From Streptomyces sp. PR69 (GTDB taxonomy: Bacteria > Actinomycetota > Actinomycetes > Streptomycetales > Streptomycetaceae), in assembly GCF_026420845.1 (NCBI RefSeq), contig NZ_JAOWCB010000002.1, forward strand, positions 62,001-126,000: 64,000 bases of DNA. The letters are read 5' to 3'. Position numbers and translations under genes: made by a program. The notes under the pieces were generated by a model that worked only from the letters and a program-made list of their open reading frames with translations, was not told where the DNA came from and made no database searches. Of the stretch, positions 16,973-25,090 are shown piece by piece (the stretch's first letter is position 1; each line of letters starts with the position of its first letter).

Positions 16973-17098
16973 GCGGCCCAGGGTAAGGACGGGCGGGCGG
17001 GGGCGGACATGGCCACCTTGTATGGCCTGGGCCACTTTCATCGGCAGGGTGTCGGGGCGGCGCGGCGTCGCCAGAGCATTGACAGCATCCTGACCAAG

Positions 17099-17114
17099 TG
17101 ACAACGTGTTGTCA
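17099..17114. promoter_or_regulatory. MarR-type palindromic operator
   Basis: TGACAACGTGTTGTCA has two 7-bp inverted arms around 2 bp, the size and symmetry of MarR dimer sites. It lies between the divergent aminotransferase and MarR transcription units, 28 bp before the small ORF that leads the MarR gene. A TTGACA at 17079-17084 could be a -35. Confidence 0.6.
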
Positions 17115-17141
17115 TATCGCAGCGCTCCCCGGGAGGGCCTC

Positions 17142-17276
17142 ATGAACGCCCCGTCCTCGACGCCCGCAACCGCGAAAACCGCCGCCTCGAAGCCCGCCGC
17201 CTCGAAGCCCGCCGCCTCGACAACCGTCCATCTCGCCGTGCACGAGACGAATGCCGACGAGGTACGCCGGGCGTGA
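17142..17276 (+). CDS. Small ORF coupled to the MarR gene
   Basis: This 44-codon ORF starts at ATG after GGGAGGG (17131-17137). Its stop overlaps the MarR GTG by 4 bp (GTGA). The peptide contains AASKP repeats and ends TTVHLAVHETNADEVRRA. I do not recognise it. It may be a leader that couples translation of MarR or simply a 5'-extended reading of the leader RNA. The operator sits just upstream. Confidence 0.4.
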   Translation: MNAPSSTPATAKTAASKPAASKPAASTTVHLAVHETNADEVRRA

Positions 17277-17836
17277 GCGACCAGACCCCGCGCACGCCGG
17301 GCATCCCGCACCCGCCCGATGCCGCCACCCGTGCCGCCCAGGACCTGCTCACCCGCACCGCGCTGGGCGTCTTCCGGCTCAACGGCCAGTTTCTCACCGC
17401 CTCCGAGGCCCTGGCCCGCCCCGCCGGGCTCACCGCCGCCCGCTGGCAGGTCCTCGGAGCCGTACTGCGCCGCGCTCAGACCGTCGCCGGGATCGCCCGC
17501 GCCATGGGCATCACCCGCCAGAGCGTGCAGCGCATCGCGGATCTGCTGGTCGACCAGGGCCTGGCGGTCTACGCCCCCAACCCCGCCCACCGCCGTGCCA
17601 AGCTCCTCCAGGCGACCCCCGAGGGCCGCGCGGCGGTCGAGCAGATCGGCCCCGGCCACGCCGACCTCGCCCGCCGCCTCCGCGACGCCCTCGGCGGCCC
17701 GGACGCCTTCGCCGAGACGGCCCACGTCCTGGAGCGTCTCTCCCGGGCGCTGGACAGCCTCGCAGACGCCACAGACGCAACGGACGCCGCAGACACAACG
17801 GAGGCCACGGACGCCTCGGAAGCGGGCGGCGGCTGA
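17273..17836 (+). CDS. MarR family transcriptional regulator
   Basis: The product is 187 aa. The winged helix occupies about residues 40-115: LTAARWQVLGAVLRRAQTVAGIARAMGITRQSVQRIADLLVDQGLAVYAPNPAHRRAKLLQATPEGRAAVEQI. The C-terminus is an Asp/Ala/Thr-rich low-complexity tail (DATDATDAADTTEATD). The GTG overlaps the small upstream ORF. It is divergent from the class III aminotransferase and likely autoregulated through the TGACAAC palindrome. Confidence 0.88.
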   Translation: MSDQTPRTPGIPHPPDAATRAAQDLLTRTALGVFRLNGQFLTASEALARPAGLTAARWQVLGAVLRRAQTVAGIARAMGITRQSVQRIADLLVDQGLAVYAPNPAHRRAKLLQATPEGRAAVEQIGPGHADLARRLRDALGGPDAFAETAHVLERLSRALDSLADATDATDAADTTEATDASEAGGG

Positions 17837-17993
17837 AACGCCCCGCCGGGCAGCATCATTCAGCTCCGTTCAGCTCCGTCGCCCTCGGCACATGGGACGC
17901 CCCCAGTTCCTGACCTGCGGCGGAGCAGCGGCAGTTGGGGCGTGCCGGGATGCCGCGGGCCACGCGCACCGCCCGATCCGGCGTTCGGGACAG

Positions 17994-18012
17994 ATCAGTT
18001 AGGCTCGCCTTA
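17994..18012. promoter_or_regulatory. Possible iron box (DmdR/IdeR-type)
   Basis: ATCAGTTAGGCTCGCCTTA matches the actinobacterial iron box TTAGGTTAGGCTCACCTAA at about 14 of 19 positions. It lies 70 bp upstream of the HTH/peptidoglycan-binding gene. The TAGGCT could instead be just a -10 hexamer. The call is tentative. Confidence 0.3.
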
Positions 18013-18081
18013 CGGGTGCCGGACCGCGCCCGCTGATCGACAAGCGCGAAGGCCCGCGGCGACAGGGGGAAGTGACTCCGC

Positions 18082-19005
18082 ATGGACGGCGTTCAGGAGA
18101 AACAGCCGCCGGACGGACTCGACACCCACGGACGGCAGTTCGTCTCGGAGCTGCGCCTGTTGAAGGACCGCAGCGGCCTGAGCCTCACCGCGCTGGCAGC
18201 CCGCACCCATGCGAGCAGGTCGTCCTGGGACCGCTACCTCAACGGCCGCGGACTCCCGCCTGCCGCGGCGCTTCGGCAGTTCGCCCATGCCTGCGGAGGA
18301 GACGCGGACCGGTTGCTGGCGCTCCGCTCGCTCGCGGAGGAGGAGCGGCGCACGGCCGCGCGCAGGGATGCCCCGGCGAGCGCCGAGGCCCCCGGCGAGG
18401 CTCCGGGCGAGGAGCCGCGGCCCGGGGACGCGTCGCGGCCCGGGGACACTCCGCCGCAGCCGGGGCGGACCTCGCCTGAGCGGGGCCAGACCTCGCCGGA
18501 CGCGTCGCCCGCCGACCCGTCCCGCCCGTCCCGCCCGTCCCGCCCGGCGCGCCGTTCCGTCCCGGTCATGGTCCTGGCAGGCATGGCCGCGGCGGTGGCG
18601 GCGGCGACCGCTCTCCTTCTGTGGGCCGTTGGCTCCGACGACGGGTCCGACTCGGCGTCCGACGGCCCCCGCCGCGCCCCGCAGGCCGACAAGAGCCGCG
18701 AGGTCGCGTCCTCCGCCTTCGTCTTCGAGCCGGGCCGGACGTACACCTGCGACATCCACCGCGCGGGCGGCCTGCTGCATGCCGGACGCAGCGACACGGT
18801 CGAGGCGCTGCTCCAGCAGGTCTCCACCAGCTGGGAGGTGGTGGAGGCACAATGCCTGCTGCGCTACCGCGGTTATCTGCCCGGTGAGATCGACGGCGCG
18901 TACGGGCCGTCGACGGAGAAGGCCGTCAAGCGGCTTCAGGATGACGCGGGACTGGTGCCCGACGGCATCATGGGCCCGCACACCTGGGAAGTCCTGCGTA
19001 AATGA
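18082..19005 (+). CDS. Membrane-anchored HTH protein with extracellular peptidoglycan-binding domain
   Basis: The protein is 307 aa. Order: an N-terminal XRE-type HTH (about 18-75: FVSELRLLKDRSGLSLTALAARTHASRSSWDRYLNGRGLPP), a Pro/Gly/Glu-rich linker, one TM helix (about 156-178, VMVLAGMAAAVAAATALLLWAV), and outside the membrane a PG_binding_1 domain (about 245-307: [62 protein letters not shown]). This resembles RodZ in layout, with a cytoplasmic HTH joined to an extracytoplasmic wall sensor. The stop overlaps the next gene's ATG by 4 bp. The HTH may bind DNA or only a protein partner. Confidence 0.85.
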   Translation: MDGVQEKQPPDGLDTHGRQFVSELRLLKDRSGLSLTALAARTHASRSSWDRYLNGRGLPPAAALRQFAHACGGDADRLLALRSLAEEERRTAARRDAPASAEAPGEAPGEEPRPGDASRPGDTPPQPGRTSPERGQTSPDASPADPSRPSRPSRPARRSVPVMVLAGMAAAVAAATALLLWAVGSDDGSDSASDGPRRAPQADKSREVASSAFVFEPGRTYTCDIHRAGGLLHAGRSDTVEALLQQVSTSWEVVEAQCLLRYRGYLPGEIDGAYGPSTEKAVKRLQDDAGLVPDGIMGPHTWEVLRK

Positions 19006-19928
19006 CCGGCGGAACGGACGCGGCCGGCACGGCGCGCCGGCTTCTGGCAAGGGAGCTGACGGAGCTCCGCTGCCGTACGGGGCTGAGCCTGCCCGCACTC
19101 GCCGACCGCACCTCGGCGAGCAGCTCCGCCTGGCACCGCTGGCTGAGCGGCGCCCAGCTGCCTCCTCACGAGCTGGTCCGCGAGCTGTGCCGCCTGGCGG
19201 ATGAGCCTCCGGGGCGGCTGCTGGCGCTCATCGACCTCGCGAGGGAAGCGGACGACGCAGCGAAGGAGGCCAACGGAACCGACGGAGCCAACGGAACCAG
19301 CGGAGCCGGTGAGGCCGATGGAGCCGGTGACACCGACGACGCCGGCACCGGGCCCTCGCAGCAGAGACCGCCCCTGCCCCCACCCCTGCGCACGCGTTTC
19401 CGGCGGCCGCTCACCGCTCCCCTGGCCGCTGTCCTGCTGGCCGCGACGGCCGCGGCGACGGCCACGGCGGTCATCGCAGGGCGGGGCCTGCTCCGCGGCG
19501 AAGACGCCGACAGCGCCGCCGCCTCAGCCGCCACCTCAGCCTCTGCCTCCGCCTCCGCCTCAGCGGAGAAGCTGCGGCCGGGATGCCACGGCGAGGCGTG
19601 CACAGGCCGCCTCTCCCTCCCCCTGGCCTGCGGCATCACCGGTTCCGGTACGCGCACGGTCGTCGAGCACCGTCCCGAACGGGGCCCCTCGATGGAGATC
19701 CGCTACAGCCCGACCTGCGATGCGAGCTGGGCACGGATGTGGTTCGGCGAGGTCGGCGACCGCCTTGAGATCAGCCTCCCCGGGCAGAGCACCCAGCGCG
19801 TGGAGATCAAGGACTCCTTCGACGCGGAGGGCTATGTGGTCACGCCCATGATCGGCGGCGGACCCGAGGGGCTGGCGGCCTGCCTGATCCCCGCCGGGGA
19901 CGGCGAACGCCGCTGCCTGAGGCCCTGA
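19002..19928 (+). CDS. Membrane-anchored HTH protein with DUF2690 domain
   Basis: The protein is 308 aa and paralogous to its upstream neighbour in the HTH (LTELRCRTGLSLPALADRTSASSSAWHRWLSGAQLPPHELVREL). A low-complexity linker (GTDGANGTSGAGEADGAGD) and one TM helix (about 135-157, APLAAVLLAATAAATATAVIAG) follow. The extracellular part contains four cysteines and reads CHGEACTGR...GTRTVVEHRPERGPSMEIRYSPTCDASWARMW, the DUF2690 pattern. The N-terminus overlaps the preceding gene by 4 bp (ATGA). The pair differ only in the outside domain, suggesting two sensors sharing a cytoplasmic output. Confidence 0.85.
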   Translation: MTGGTDAAGTARRLLARELTELRCRTGLSLPALADRTSASSSAWHRWLSGAQLPPHELVRELCRLADEPPGRLLALIDLAREADDAAKEANGTDGANGTSGAGEADGAGDTDDAGTGPSQQRPPLPPPLRTRFRRPLTAPLAAVLLAATAAATATAVIAGRGLLRGEDADSAAASAATSASASASASAEKLRPGCHGEACTGRLSLPLACGITGSGTRTVVEHRPERGPSMEIRYSPTCDASWARMWFGEVGDRLEISLPGQSTQRVEIKDSFDAEGYVVTPMIGGGPEGLAACLIPAGDGERRCLRP

Positions 19929-20059
19929 CCCCCCTTCTTCTCGGCCGCCGAGGCCCCTCGCACTATCCTCTGTGGGTCGCGCAGATCGAGCAGACAGCCG
20001 GTACGAGGCCGGTACGAGGACCGGTACGAGGACACGAGGAGCGGAAGGGGGGCGCGGTC

Positions 20060-21550
20060 ATGGAACAGCTGACAGCGGGCGACCCGCAGCACATCGGCGG
20101 CTACCGCCTCCTCGGCCGCCTCGGCTCCGGCGGCATGGGCCAGGTCTATCTCGCCCGCTCCGACCGCGGCCGCACGGTCGCGGTCAAGCTGGTCCGCCGC
20201 GAGCTCGCCGAGCAGGAGGAGTTCCGCAACCGCTTCCGCCAGGAGGTCAGCGCCATGCGCCGGGTCGGCGGCGCATGGACGGCCCCGCTGCTCGACGCCG
20301 ACACGGAGGCGGACGTGCCCTGGGTCGCGACCGGCTATGTCGCGGGCCCGGCCCTGCACTCCGTCGTCTCCCGCGGCCACGGCCCCCTGCCGGAACGCAC
20401 CGTCCGCATCCTCGCCTCGGGCCTCGCACACGCACTGTGCGACATACACGCCGCCGGGATCGTCCACCGCGACCTCAAGCCCTCGAACGTCCTGCTCACC
20501 ATCGACGGCCCCCGACTGATCGACTTCGGCATCGCGCGCGCCCTGGACACCTCCACGGCCGCGGACGGCTCGGGCGCAGGCGGACTCACCCACACCGGGG
20601 CGCTCGTCGGCTCCCCCGGCTTTATGTCCCCGGAGCAGGTGCGCGGCGAACGCGTCACCCCCGCCGCCGACGTCTTCTGCCTCGGCTCCGTCCTGGCGTA
20701 CGCGGCGACCGGCCGCCTCCCCTTCGGCCCGGCGGACAGCGGCATCCACGCCCAGCTGTTCCGCATCGTCTCGGACGAGCCGGACCTGACCGGCGTCCCC
20801 GAGGGCCTGCTGCCGCTCATACGGGACTGTCTGCGCAAGGACCCGGCGGAGCGTCCGACGGTGAAGGAGATCCTGGAGCGTACGGAGCCGGGGGCGGACC
20901 CCGAGCCCTGGCTCCCGGGCGCGCTGGTCGCCGAGCTGGGCCGCCACGCCGTCCAGCTGCTGGAGGCGGAGCAGCCGACCGCGGTGGTCCCGCCCACAGC
21001 GCCGCCCCCCGCTGAGCGGCCACGCCGCCGGGGCGCGACGGCGGCACTCGCCGCCCTCGCGACGGCGGTGGCGGTGGCGGTCGGCACGGGCGTCGGCGTG
21101 TACGCCTTCATGGACCGGGACGACGCGGCCGCCGCCCGGACGACGGCATCCGGCCCGACGCCCGGGCCGGATGCGCCGTCGTCCCCGCCGCCGCACTCCC
21201 CCGTGTCGGGCGGCGCGGTCCCGGAGAGTTACGTCGGCACCTGGGAGGGTTCCTTCGAGACCGCCGACGGCGTCAGCACCCGGACGATGACGATCGTTCA
21301 GGGCCAGCCGGGCGAGCAGGTCATGACCCTCGTCGGCAAGGGCCCCAACCACGACTGCCGCTGGTCCGCCACCCTCACCGCCCCCGGCCCGCCGCTGGTC
21401 CTCGGCCCGACGAAGGTGGCATCCGGCGACCCGAGAAGCTGCGCGCCGGGCCAGCTGAGCCGACTTGAGCTGTCCGCGGACTCCATGTCGCTGGTCCGCG
21501 AACTGGTGGGCACGAAGGGCGTCCCGATCACCTACACCAAGCGCCCCTGA
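20060..21550 (+). CDS. Transmembrane Ser/Thr protein kinase (PknB-like)
   Basis: The protein is 496 aa. Kinase domain 15-275: glycine loop LGSGGMGQVYLA (21-32), Lys43 in VAVKLV, catalytic HRDLKPSN (Asp138), DFG (Asp155) and SPEQVRGE; all the key residues are present. A Pro-rich linker and one TM (about 326-350) follow. The extracellular part has about 145 residues (from PESYVGTWEGSFETADGVSTRTMTIVQG) and looks like a small beta-barrel of the kind seen at the end of other streptomycete kinases; it is not a PASTA domain. It follows the two HTH membrane proteins with a 131-bp gap, and all three share an in-out topology. Confidence 0.92.
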   Translation: MEQLTAGDPQHIGGYRLLGRLGSGGMGQVYLARSDRGRTVAVKLVRRELAEQEEFRNRFRQEVSAMRRVGGAWTAPLLDADTEADVPWVATGYVAGPALHSVVSRGHGPLPERTVRILASGLAHALCDIHAAGIVHRDLKPSNVLLTIDGPRLIDFGIARALDTSTAADGSGAGGLTHTGALVGSPGFMSPEQVRGERVTPAADVFCLGSVLAYAATGRLPFGPADSGIHAQLFRIVSDEPDLTGVPEGLLPLIRDCLRKDPAERPTVKEILERTEPGADPEPWLPGALVAELGRHAVQLLEAEQPTAVVPPTAPPPAERPRRRGATAALAALATAVAVAVGTGVGVYAFMDRDDAAAARTTASGPTPGPDAPSSPPPHSPVSGGAVPESYVGTWEGSFETADGVSTRTMTIVQGQPGEQVMTLVGKGPNHDCRWSATLTAPGPPLVLGPTKVASGDPRSCAPGQLSRLELSADSMSLVRELVGTKGVPITYTKRP

Positions 21551-21982
21551 TCAGCCGACCGCGTCCCCGCCACCCCCTGGCAGCACCGCCGTGGCCGCGC
21601 TCCGGAGCAGGACGGGATGCACAAAGCGGTCGGCGGCGCTCGGCGGAACGCGCCACGCCAGGGGCCAGGTCCGGCCGCGCAGGGCGGGGACGGGGACGTA
21701 GCTGACGCACCCCGGCCCGGAGTTGAAGCGGGTGACGCCGCGCGGCCAGGCGCGGTGGGAGGTGGAACCCGGCGGGCAGAGGAAGTAGACGGGCCGACGC
21801 CCGTACGCCTCTATGACGATGGGCCCGGGATCGCCCCCGGTCAGTTCCTCCAGAAGGTCCGCGAGCCGGTGACCGTCGTCCCCGTCGACCCGCACGGCGT
21901 CGAATTGCACACCGGCCTTTCTGAGCTGAAATCCGGACGCGGGAATCCAGTCCATGTTTACGTCGCTGATTTGCGTATCCAC
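21551..21982 (-). CDS. Conserved hypothetical protein
   Basis: Up to 143 aa from a GTG at 21982; an ATG at 21955 gives 134 aa, and neither has a good RBS. The protein has no TM. Segments such as GDPGPIVIEAYGRRPVYFLCPPGSTSHRAWPRGVTRFNSGPGCVSYVPVP suggest a compact alpha/beta domain. The stop coincides with the end of the kinase gene, so the two are convergent and back to back. It is divergent from the DUF5753 regulator operon. I do not recognise the family. Confidence 0.6.
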   Translation of the reverse strand: MDTQISDVNMDWIPASGFQLRKAGVQFDAVRVDGDDGHRLADLLEELTGGDPGPIVIEAYGRRPVYFLCPPGSTSHRAWPRGVTRFNSGPGCVSYVPVPALRGRTWPLAWRVPPSAADRFVHPVLLRSAATAVLPGGGGDAVG

Positions 21983-22094
21983 GGGGACAGTTTGAAGCCG
22001 CGGAGCTAGCGTTTCCCATGACTGCGGGAGGGCGTCGCACTGTCGTTGACCTGCGGTAACTCACCTGAGGGCGAGTTGAATTGAGTGGGGATCA

Positions 22095-22120
22095 GTTGAG
22101 ACCGGTTGAGTCCGGTTGAG
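22095..22120 (+). promoter_or_regulatory. Three 10-bp phased GTTGAG repeats
   Basis: GTTGAG recurs at 22095, 22105 and 22115 within the repeat GTTGAGWCCG, exactly one helical turn apart, ending 18 bp before the DUF5753 regulator ATG. This is a plausible site for autoregulation or for the divergent hypothetical gene. No clear -10 or -35 hexamers are seen beside it. Confidence 0.4.
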
Positions 22121-22138
22121 TCAAAGGGGTGATCGCAG

Positions 22139-22975
22139 ATGGCAAAGTCGGAAAACAAGGTAACGGCCGGTCCGGCGACGCGTCTCGTGGCGAAGGTGGC
22201 GCGGAATATGCGCCTCCGAAAGCAGTGGACGCAAGAGGAACTCGGCGGCAAACTCGGCTTCTCGGCGGCGGCGGTGAGCGCGATGGAGACATGCGCGCAG
22301 CCGCCGAGCGACGAGATGCTCGTGGCGCTGGAGCGGGTACTGGGGGACGGGACGGGGATCTTCGAGGAGGCGCGGACGTACGTCCGCATCGACAAGTACC
22401 CGGATCAGTTCAAGAACTACTCGGTGCTGGAGCAGAAGGCCGTACGGCTCCAGCTCTACTCCACGTTCGTCGTGCACGGCTTGTTCCAGACGGAGGCGTA
22501 TGCACGGGCGCTGATCGGCGGAGGATACCCGCCGGTCTCGGAAGCACGGCTAGAGGAACTGGTCGAAGCGCGGATGGACCGGAAGGCGCTGTTCGACCGG
22601 GAGCCGACGGCGCTGATCGAGCTGGTCCTGGAGGAGTCTGTGCTGCGGCGCACGATCGGCAGCGACGAGATCATGCGGGAGCAGCTACGGCATCTGACGG
22701 AATGCGCGCAGCGACGCAATGTGACGCTCCAGGTGCTGCCGCTGGACTGCGGCACCGGTGGCGAGCACGCTGGTGACAACGGTGAGATGAACATCGTCGA
22801 GACGCCGGAGCATGACCATCTCGTCTACCTGGAGATCCAGTATGAGAGCCTGCTGATCACCGACGCCTCGAAGGTGAGTACATTCGCGCACCGGTATGCG
22901 AAGATCCGAGCACAGGCCCTGGGCCCTCGTGAATCACTCGGCCTCATCCGGCAGTTGGCAGGAGAAGAGCAATGA
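22139..22975 (+). CDS. XRE regulator with DUF5753 domain (WhiJ-like)
   Basis: The protein is 278 aa. Residues about 18-72 are an HTH_XRE unit (VARNMRLRKQWTQEELGGKLGFSAAAVSAMETCAQPPSDEMLVALERVL). Residues about 95-270 are the DUF5753 ligand-type domain, recognisable from VVHGLFQTEAYARAL, LVEARMDRKALF and LEESVLRRTIGSDEIMREQLRHL. Streptomyces has many such genes, each usually followed by a DUF397 partner, as here with a 4-bp ATGA overlap. Family members (WhiJ/BldB environment) act in development and antibiotic control. AAAGGGG precedes the ATG. Confidence 0.92.
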   Translation: MAKSENKVTAGPATRLVAKVARNMRLRKQWTQEELGGKLGFSAAAVSAMETCAQPPSDEMLVALERVLGDGTGIFEEARTYVRIDKYPDQFKNYSVLEQKAVRLQLYSTFVVHGLFQTEAYARALIGGGYPPVSEARLEELVEARMDRKALFDREPTALIELVLEESVLRRTIGSDEIMREQLRHLTECAQRRNVTLQVLPLDCGTGGEHAGDNGEMNIVETPEHDHLVYLEIQYESLLITDASKVSTFAHRYAKIRAQALGPRESLGLIRQLAGEEQ

Positions 22976-23208
22976 GCAGCACCCTCCGGTGGTTCAAGTC
23001 CAGCTACAGCAGCTCCAGCGGCGGCGACTGCATCGAAGTGGCCTTCGACTGGCGCAAGTCCTCGTACAGCGACAGCAGCGGCGGCAATTGCGTGGAGGTC
23101 GCCGCCTGCCCCCACACCGTCCACCTCCGCGACTCCAAGACCCCCGACGGCCCTGTCTTCACCGTCACTCCCTCCGCCTGGAGCACCTTCCTTCGCTGGG
23201 CGGACTGA
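22972..23208 (+). CDS. DUF397 protein with duplicated N-terminal half
   Basis: The product is 78 aa. DUF397 proteins normally have one W.KSSYS...GG.CVEVA module followed by the RDSK.P.GP.L.... segment. Here the first module occurs twice in tandem: WFKSSYSSSSGGDCIEVAF and then WRKSSYSDSSGGNCVEVAA, followed by a single VHLRDSKTPDGPVFTVTPSAW. The partner of the DUF5753 regulator, it overlaps it by 4 bp. The P450 gene follows 22 bp later, so the three probably form one operon. DUF397 proteins are thought to modulate their regulator. Confidence 0.9.
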   Translation: MSSTLRWFKSSYSSSSGGDCIEVAFDWRKSSYSDSSGGNCVEVAACPHTVHLRDSKTPDGPVFTVTPSAWSTFLRWAD

Positions 23209-23230
23209 CCTCTCCGACGCAGGAGGCCCC

Positions 23231-24607
23231 ATGACGATCACAGGTACGACAGGCAGGCAGGTACCAGGCCCCTCGGGGCTGCCCTTGCTGGGCTCGATGT
23301 TCGACCTCAAGAAGGACTCGCTCGGGACCTTCCTCAGCGCCTACCGCGAGCACGGGGACGTCGTCCGCATCACGGCGGGCCCCCCGGGGCTGCGGTTCGA
23401 GCTGTACGCGGTGTTCTCGGCGGAGGGAGCACAGCGTGTCCTGGCCACGGATTCGGCCAACTTCCGCAAGGACAACACCTTTTATCAGGAGGTGCGGGAG
23501 TCCTTCGGGAACGGGCTGCTGACCGCCCAGGACGCCGACTACATGCGGCAGCGCCGCCTTGTGCAGCCGCTGTTCACCCGGCGGCGGGTGGACGGGTACG
23601 CCGAGGCGATAACCGCAGAGACGGCCGTCATCACGGCAGGCTGGCATGGCGCGCCCGGCGGCAAGGTGGACGTCGTCGACGAGATGACGCGGCTCACTCT
23701 CCGCGCCGTCACCCGCATCCTCTTCGGCGGCGCGGACGTCGACGAGGCGGTGGACGTGGTGGAGCGCTGCTTCCCCGTCATCGGGGACTACACCCTCACC
23801 CGCGGCTATTCGCCCGCGAATGTGCCGCGTTCCTGGCCGACGCCGTTCAACCGCAAGGCCGCGGCGGCGACGGACGAGCTGTACGGGGTGTGCGACGCGA
23901 TCATCGCCAGGCGTCGTGCGATGGGCGACGAGGCCAAGGGCAATGACCTGCTCACTCTCCTCTCCCAGGCGGAGAGCGCGGAGGACGGCTCACTCGGCGC
24001 GTCCGAGATCCGCGACCAGGTGCTGATCTTCCTGCTGGCCGGTCATGAGACGACGGCGACCTCACTCGCCTTCTCCCTCCACCTCCTGGCCCGGCACCGC
24101 GATGTCCAGGCACGGGCGCGGCAGGAGGCGGCGGATGTGCTCAAGGGCCGCATCCCGACGGCCGCGGACCTGGACTCGCTGCCGTACATCACACAGGTGC
24201 TGAAGGAGGCGATGCGGCTCTATCCGGCGGGCCCGGTCATCGGCCGGCGGTCGGTGGAGGCGATGGAGATCGACGGGCATACGATCCCCGCCGGGGCTGA
24301 TGTGATCATCTCGCCGTGGGTGACGCACCGGCACACCCGCTACTGGGACGACCCGGAGCGCTTTGACCCCGACCGCTTCACCCCGGAACGGGAGAAGGAA
24401 CGTCCCCGGTACGCCTGGTTCCCCTTCGGCGGCGGGCCGCGCGCCTGCATCGGCCAGCACTTCTCGATGCTGGAGTCGGTGCTGGCGCTGGCGATGATCC
24501 TCCAGGAGTTCGAGCTGGACGCGGTCGATCTGTCCGTCCCGGTCGACACGGGCATCACCCTGCGCGCCACGGGCCCGGCCCGCGTCGTGCTCCGCCCCAC
24601 GGCCTGA
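23231..24607 (+). CDS. Cytochrome P450
   Basis: The protein is 458 aa. I-helix oxygen-binding motif AGHETTATSL, ExxR in KEAMRLYP, PERF segment (DPERFDPDRF) and heme Cys in FPFGGGPRACIGQHFSM are all intact. The FGGGPRxCIG form and length resemble the longer, eukaryote-like class (as in CYP102- or terpene-oxidising types) rather than the 400-aa CYP105/107 class. No redox partner is adjacent. It has its own AGGAGG RBS and lies 22 bp after DUF397, in an apparent regulator-regulator-P450 operon. The substrate is unknown. Confidence 0.93.
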   Translation: MTITGTTGRQVPGPSGLPLLGSMFDLKKDSLGTFLSAYREHGDVVRITAGPPGLRFELYAVFSAEGAQRVLATDSANFRKDNTFYQEVRESFGNGLLTAQDADYMRQRRLVQPLFTRRRVDGYAEAITAETAVITAGWHGAPGGKVDVVDEMTRLTLRAVTRILFGGADVDEAVDVVERCFPVIGDYTLTRGYSPANVPRSWPTPFNRKAAAATDELYGVCDAIIARRRAMGDEAKGNDLLTLLSQAESAEDGSLGASEIRDQVLIFLLAGHETTATSLAFSLHLLARHRDVQARARQEAADVLKGRIPTAADLDSLPYITQVLKEAMRLYPAGPVIGRRSVEAMEIDGHTIPAGADVIISPWVTHRHTRYWDDPERFDPDRFTPEREKERPRYAWFPFGGGPRACIGQHFSMLESVLALAMILQEFELDAVDLSVPVDTGITLRATGPARVVLRPTA

Positions 24608-24688
24608 CCTCCGGCGCGCGCGTCGGCGCGGGCCCCGGCGGCCGTCCGGGGCCCGCGCGCGGTCCGTGTCAGTTCTGCTCAGGCCGTG

Positions 24689-25090
24689 TCAGTTCTGCTC
24701 GGGCAGCCGGATGGTCCGTACGAGCGGCATCTCCGCGTACAGGTCCGGGAGAGTCGTCACCACGGGCCGTCCGTCCGGCCAGTCGACGGTCGGGCGGGAC
24801 AGATGGACGGCGTGGCCGATCCGCCACTCCACGCCGTCACGGATCAGCGCCCCGACCGCATGCGCACCCGCGAAGTCCAGCTCGACGATCTCCGCGGCCG
24901 GAAGAGCGCCGATGTGGTCGGCCAGTCCCTTGCGTGCGCCGTCTGCCGCCGCAAGGCACATGGCGGGCACGAAGACGTGCCGAGTGGGCCCGCGGTGCGT
25001 GTTCGCGATGAACTGCGAGGCAAGCGAGTTGCCCGCGCCGAGCGCGAGCAGGGCGGTGTCGTCGTACACGACGGCGGTGGAGCGGCTCAC
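24689..25090 (-). CDS. PIN-like protein (toxin candidate)
   Basis: The protein is 133 aa. TAVVYDDTALLALGAGN at the start places an Asp where the first PIN acid is. A later segment, EIVELDFAGAHAVGALIRDG, gives a second acidic position, but the C-terminal acidic cluster is weak (VDWPDGRPVVTTLPDL). It may be a divergent PIN or a degenerate toxin. The GTG overlaps the upstream antitoxin-like gene by 4 bp. It has the same gene order as the module at 14762-15549, but the two proteins share little visible sequence. Confidence 0.65.
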   Translation of the reverse strand: MSRSTAVVYDDTALLALGAGNSLASQFIANTHRGPTRHVFVPAMCLAAADGARKGLADHIGALPAAEIVELDFAGAHAVGALIRDGVEWRIGHAVHLSRPTVDWPDGRPVVTTLPDLYAEMPLVRTIRLPEQN

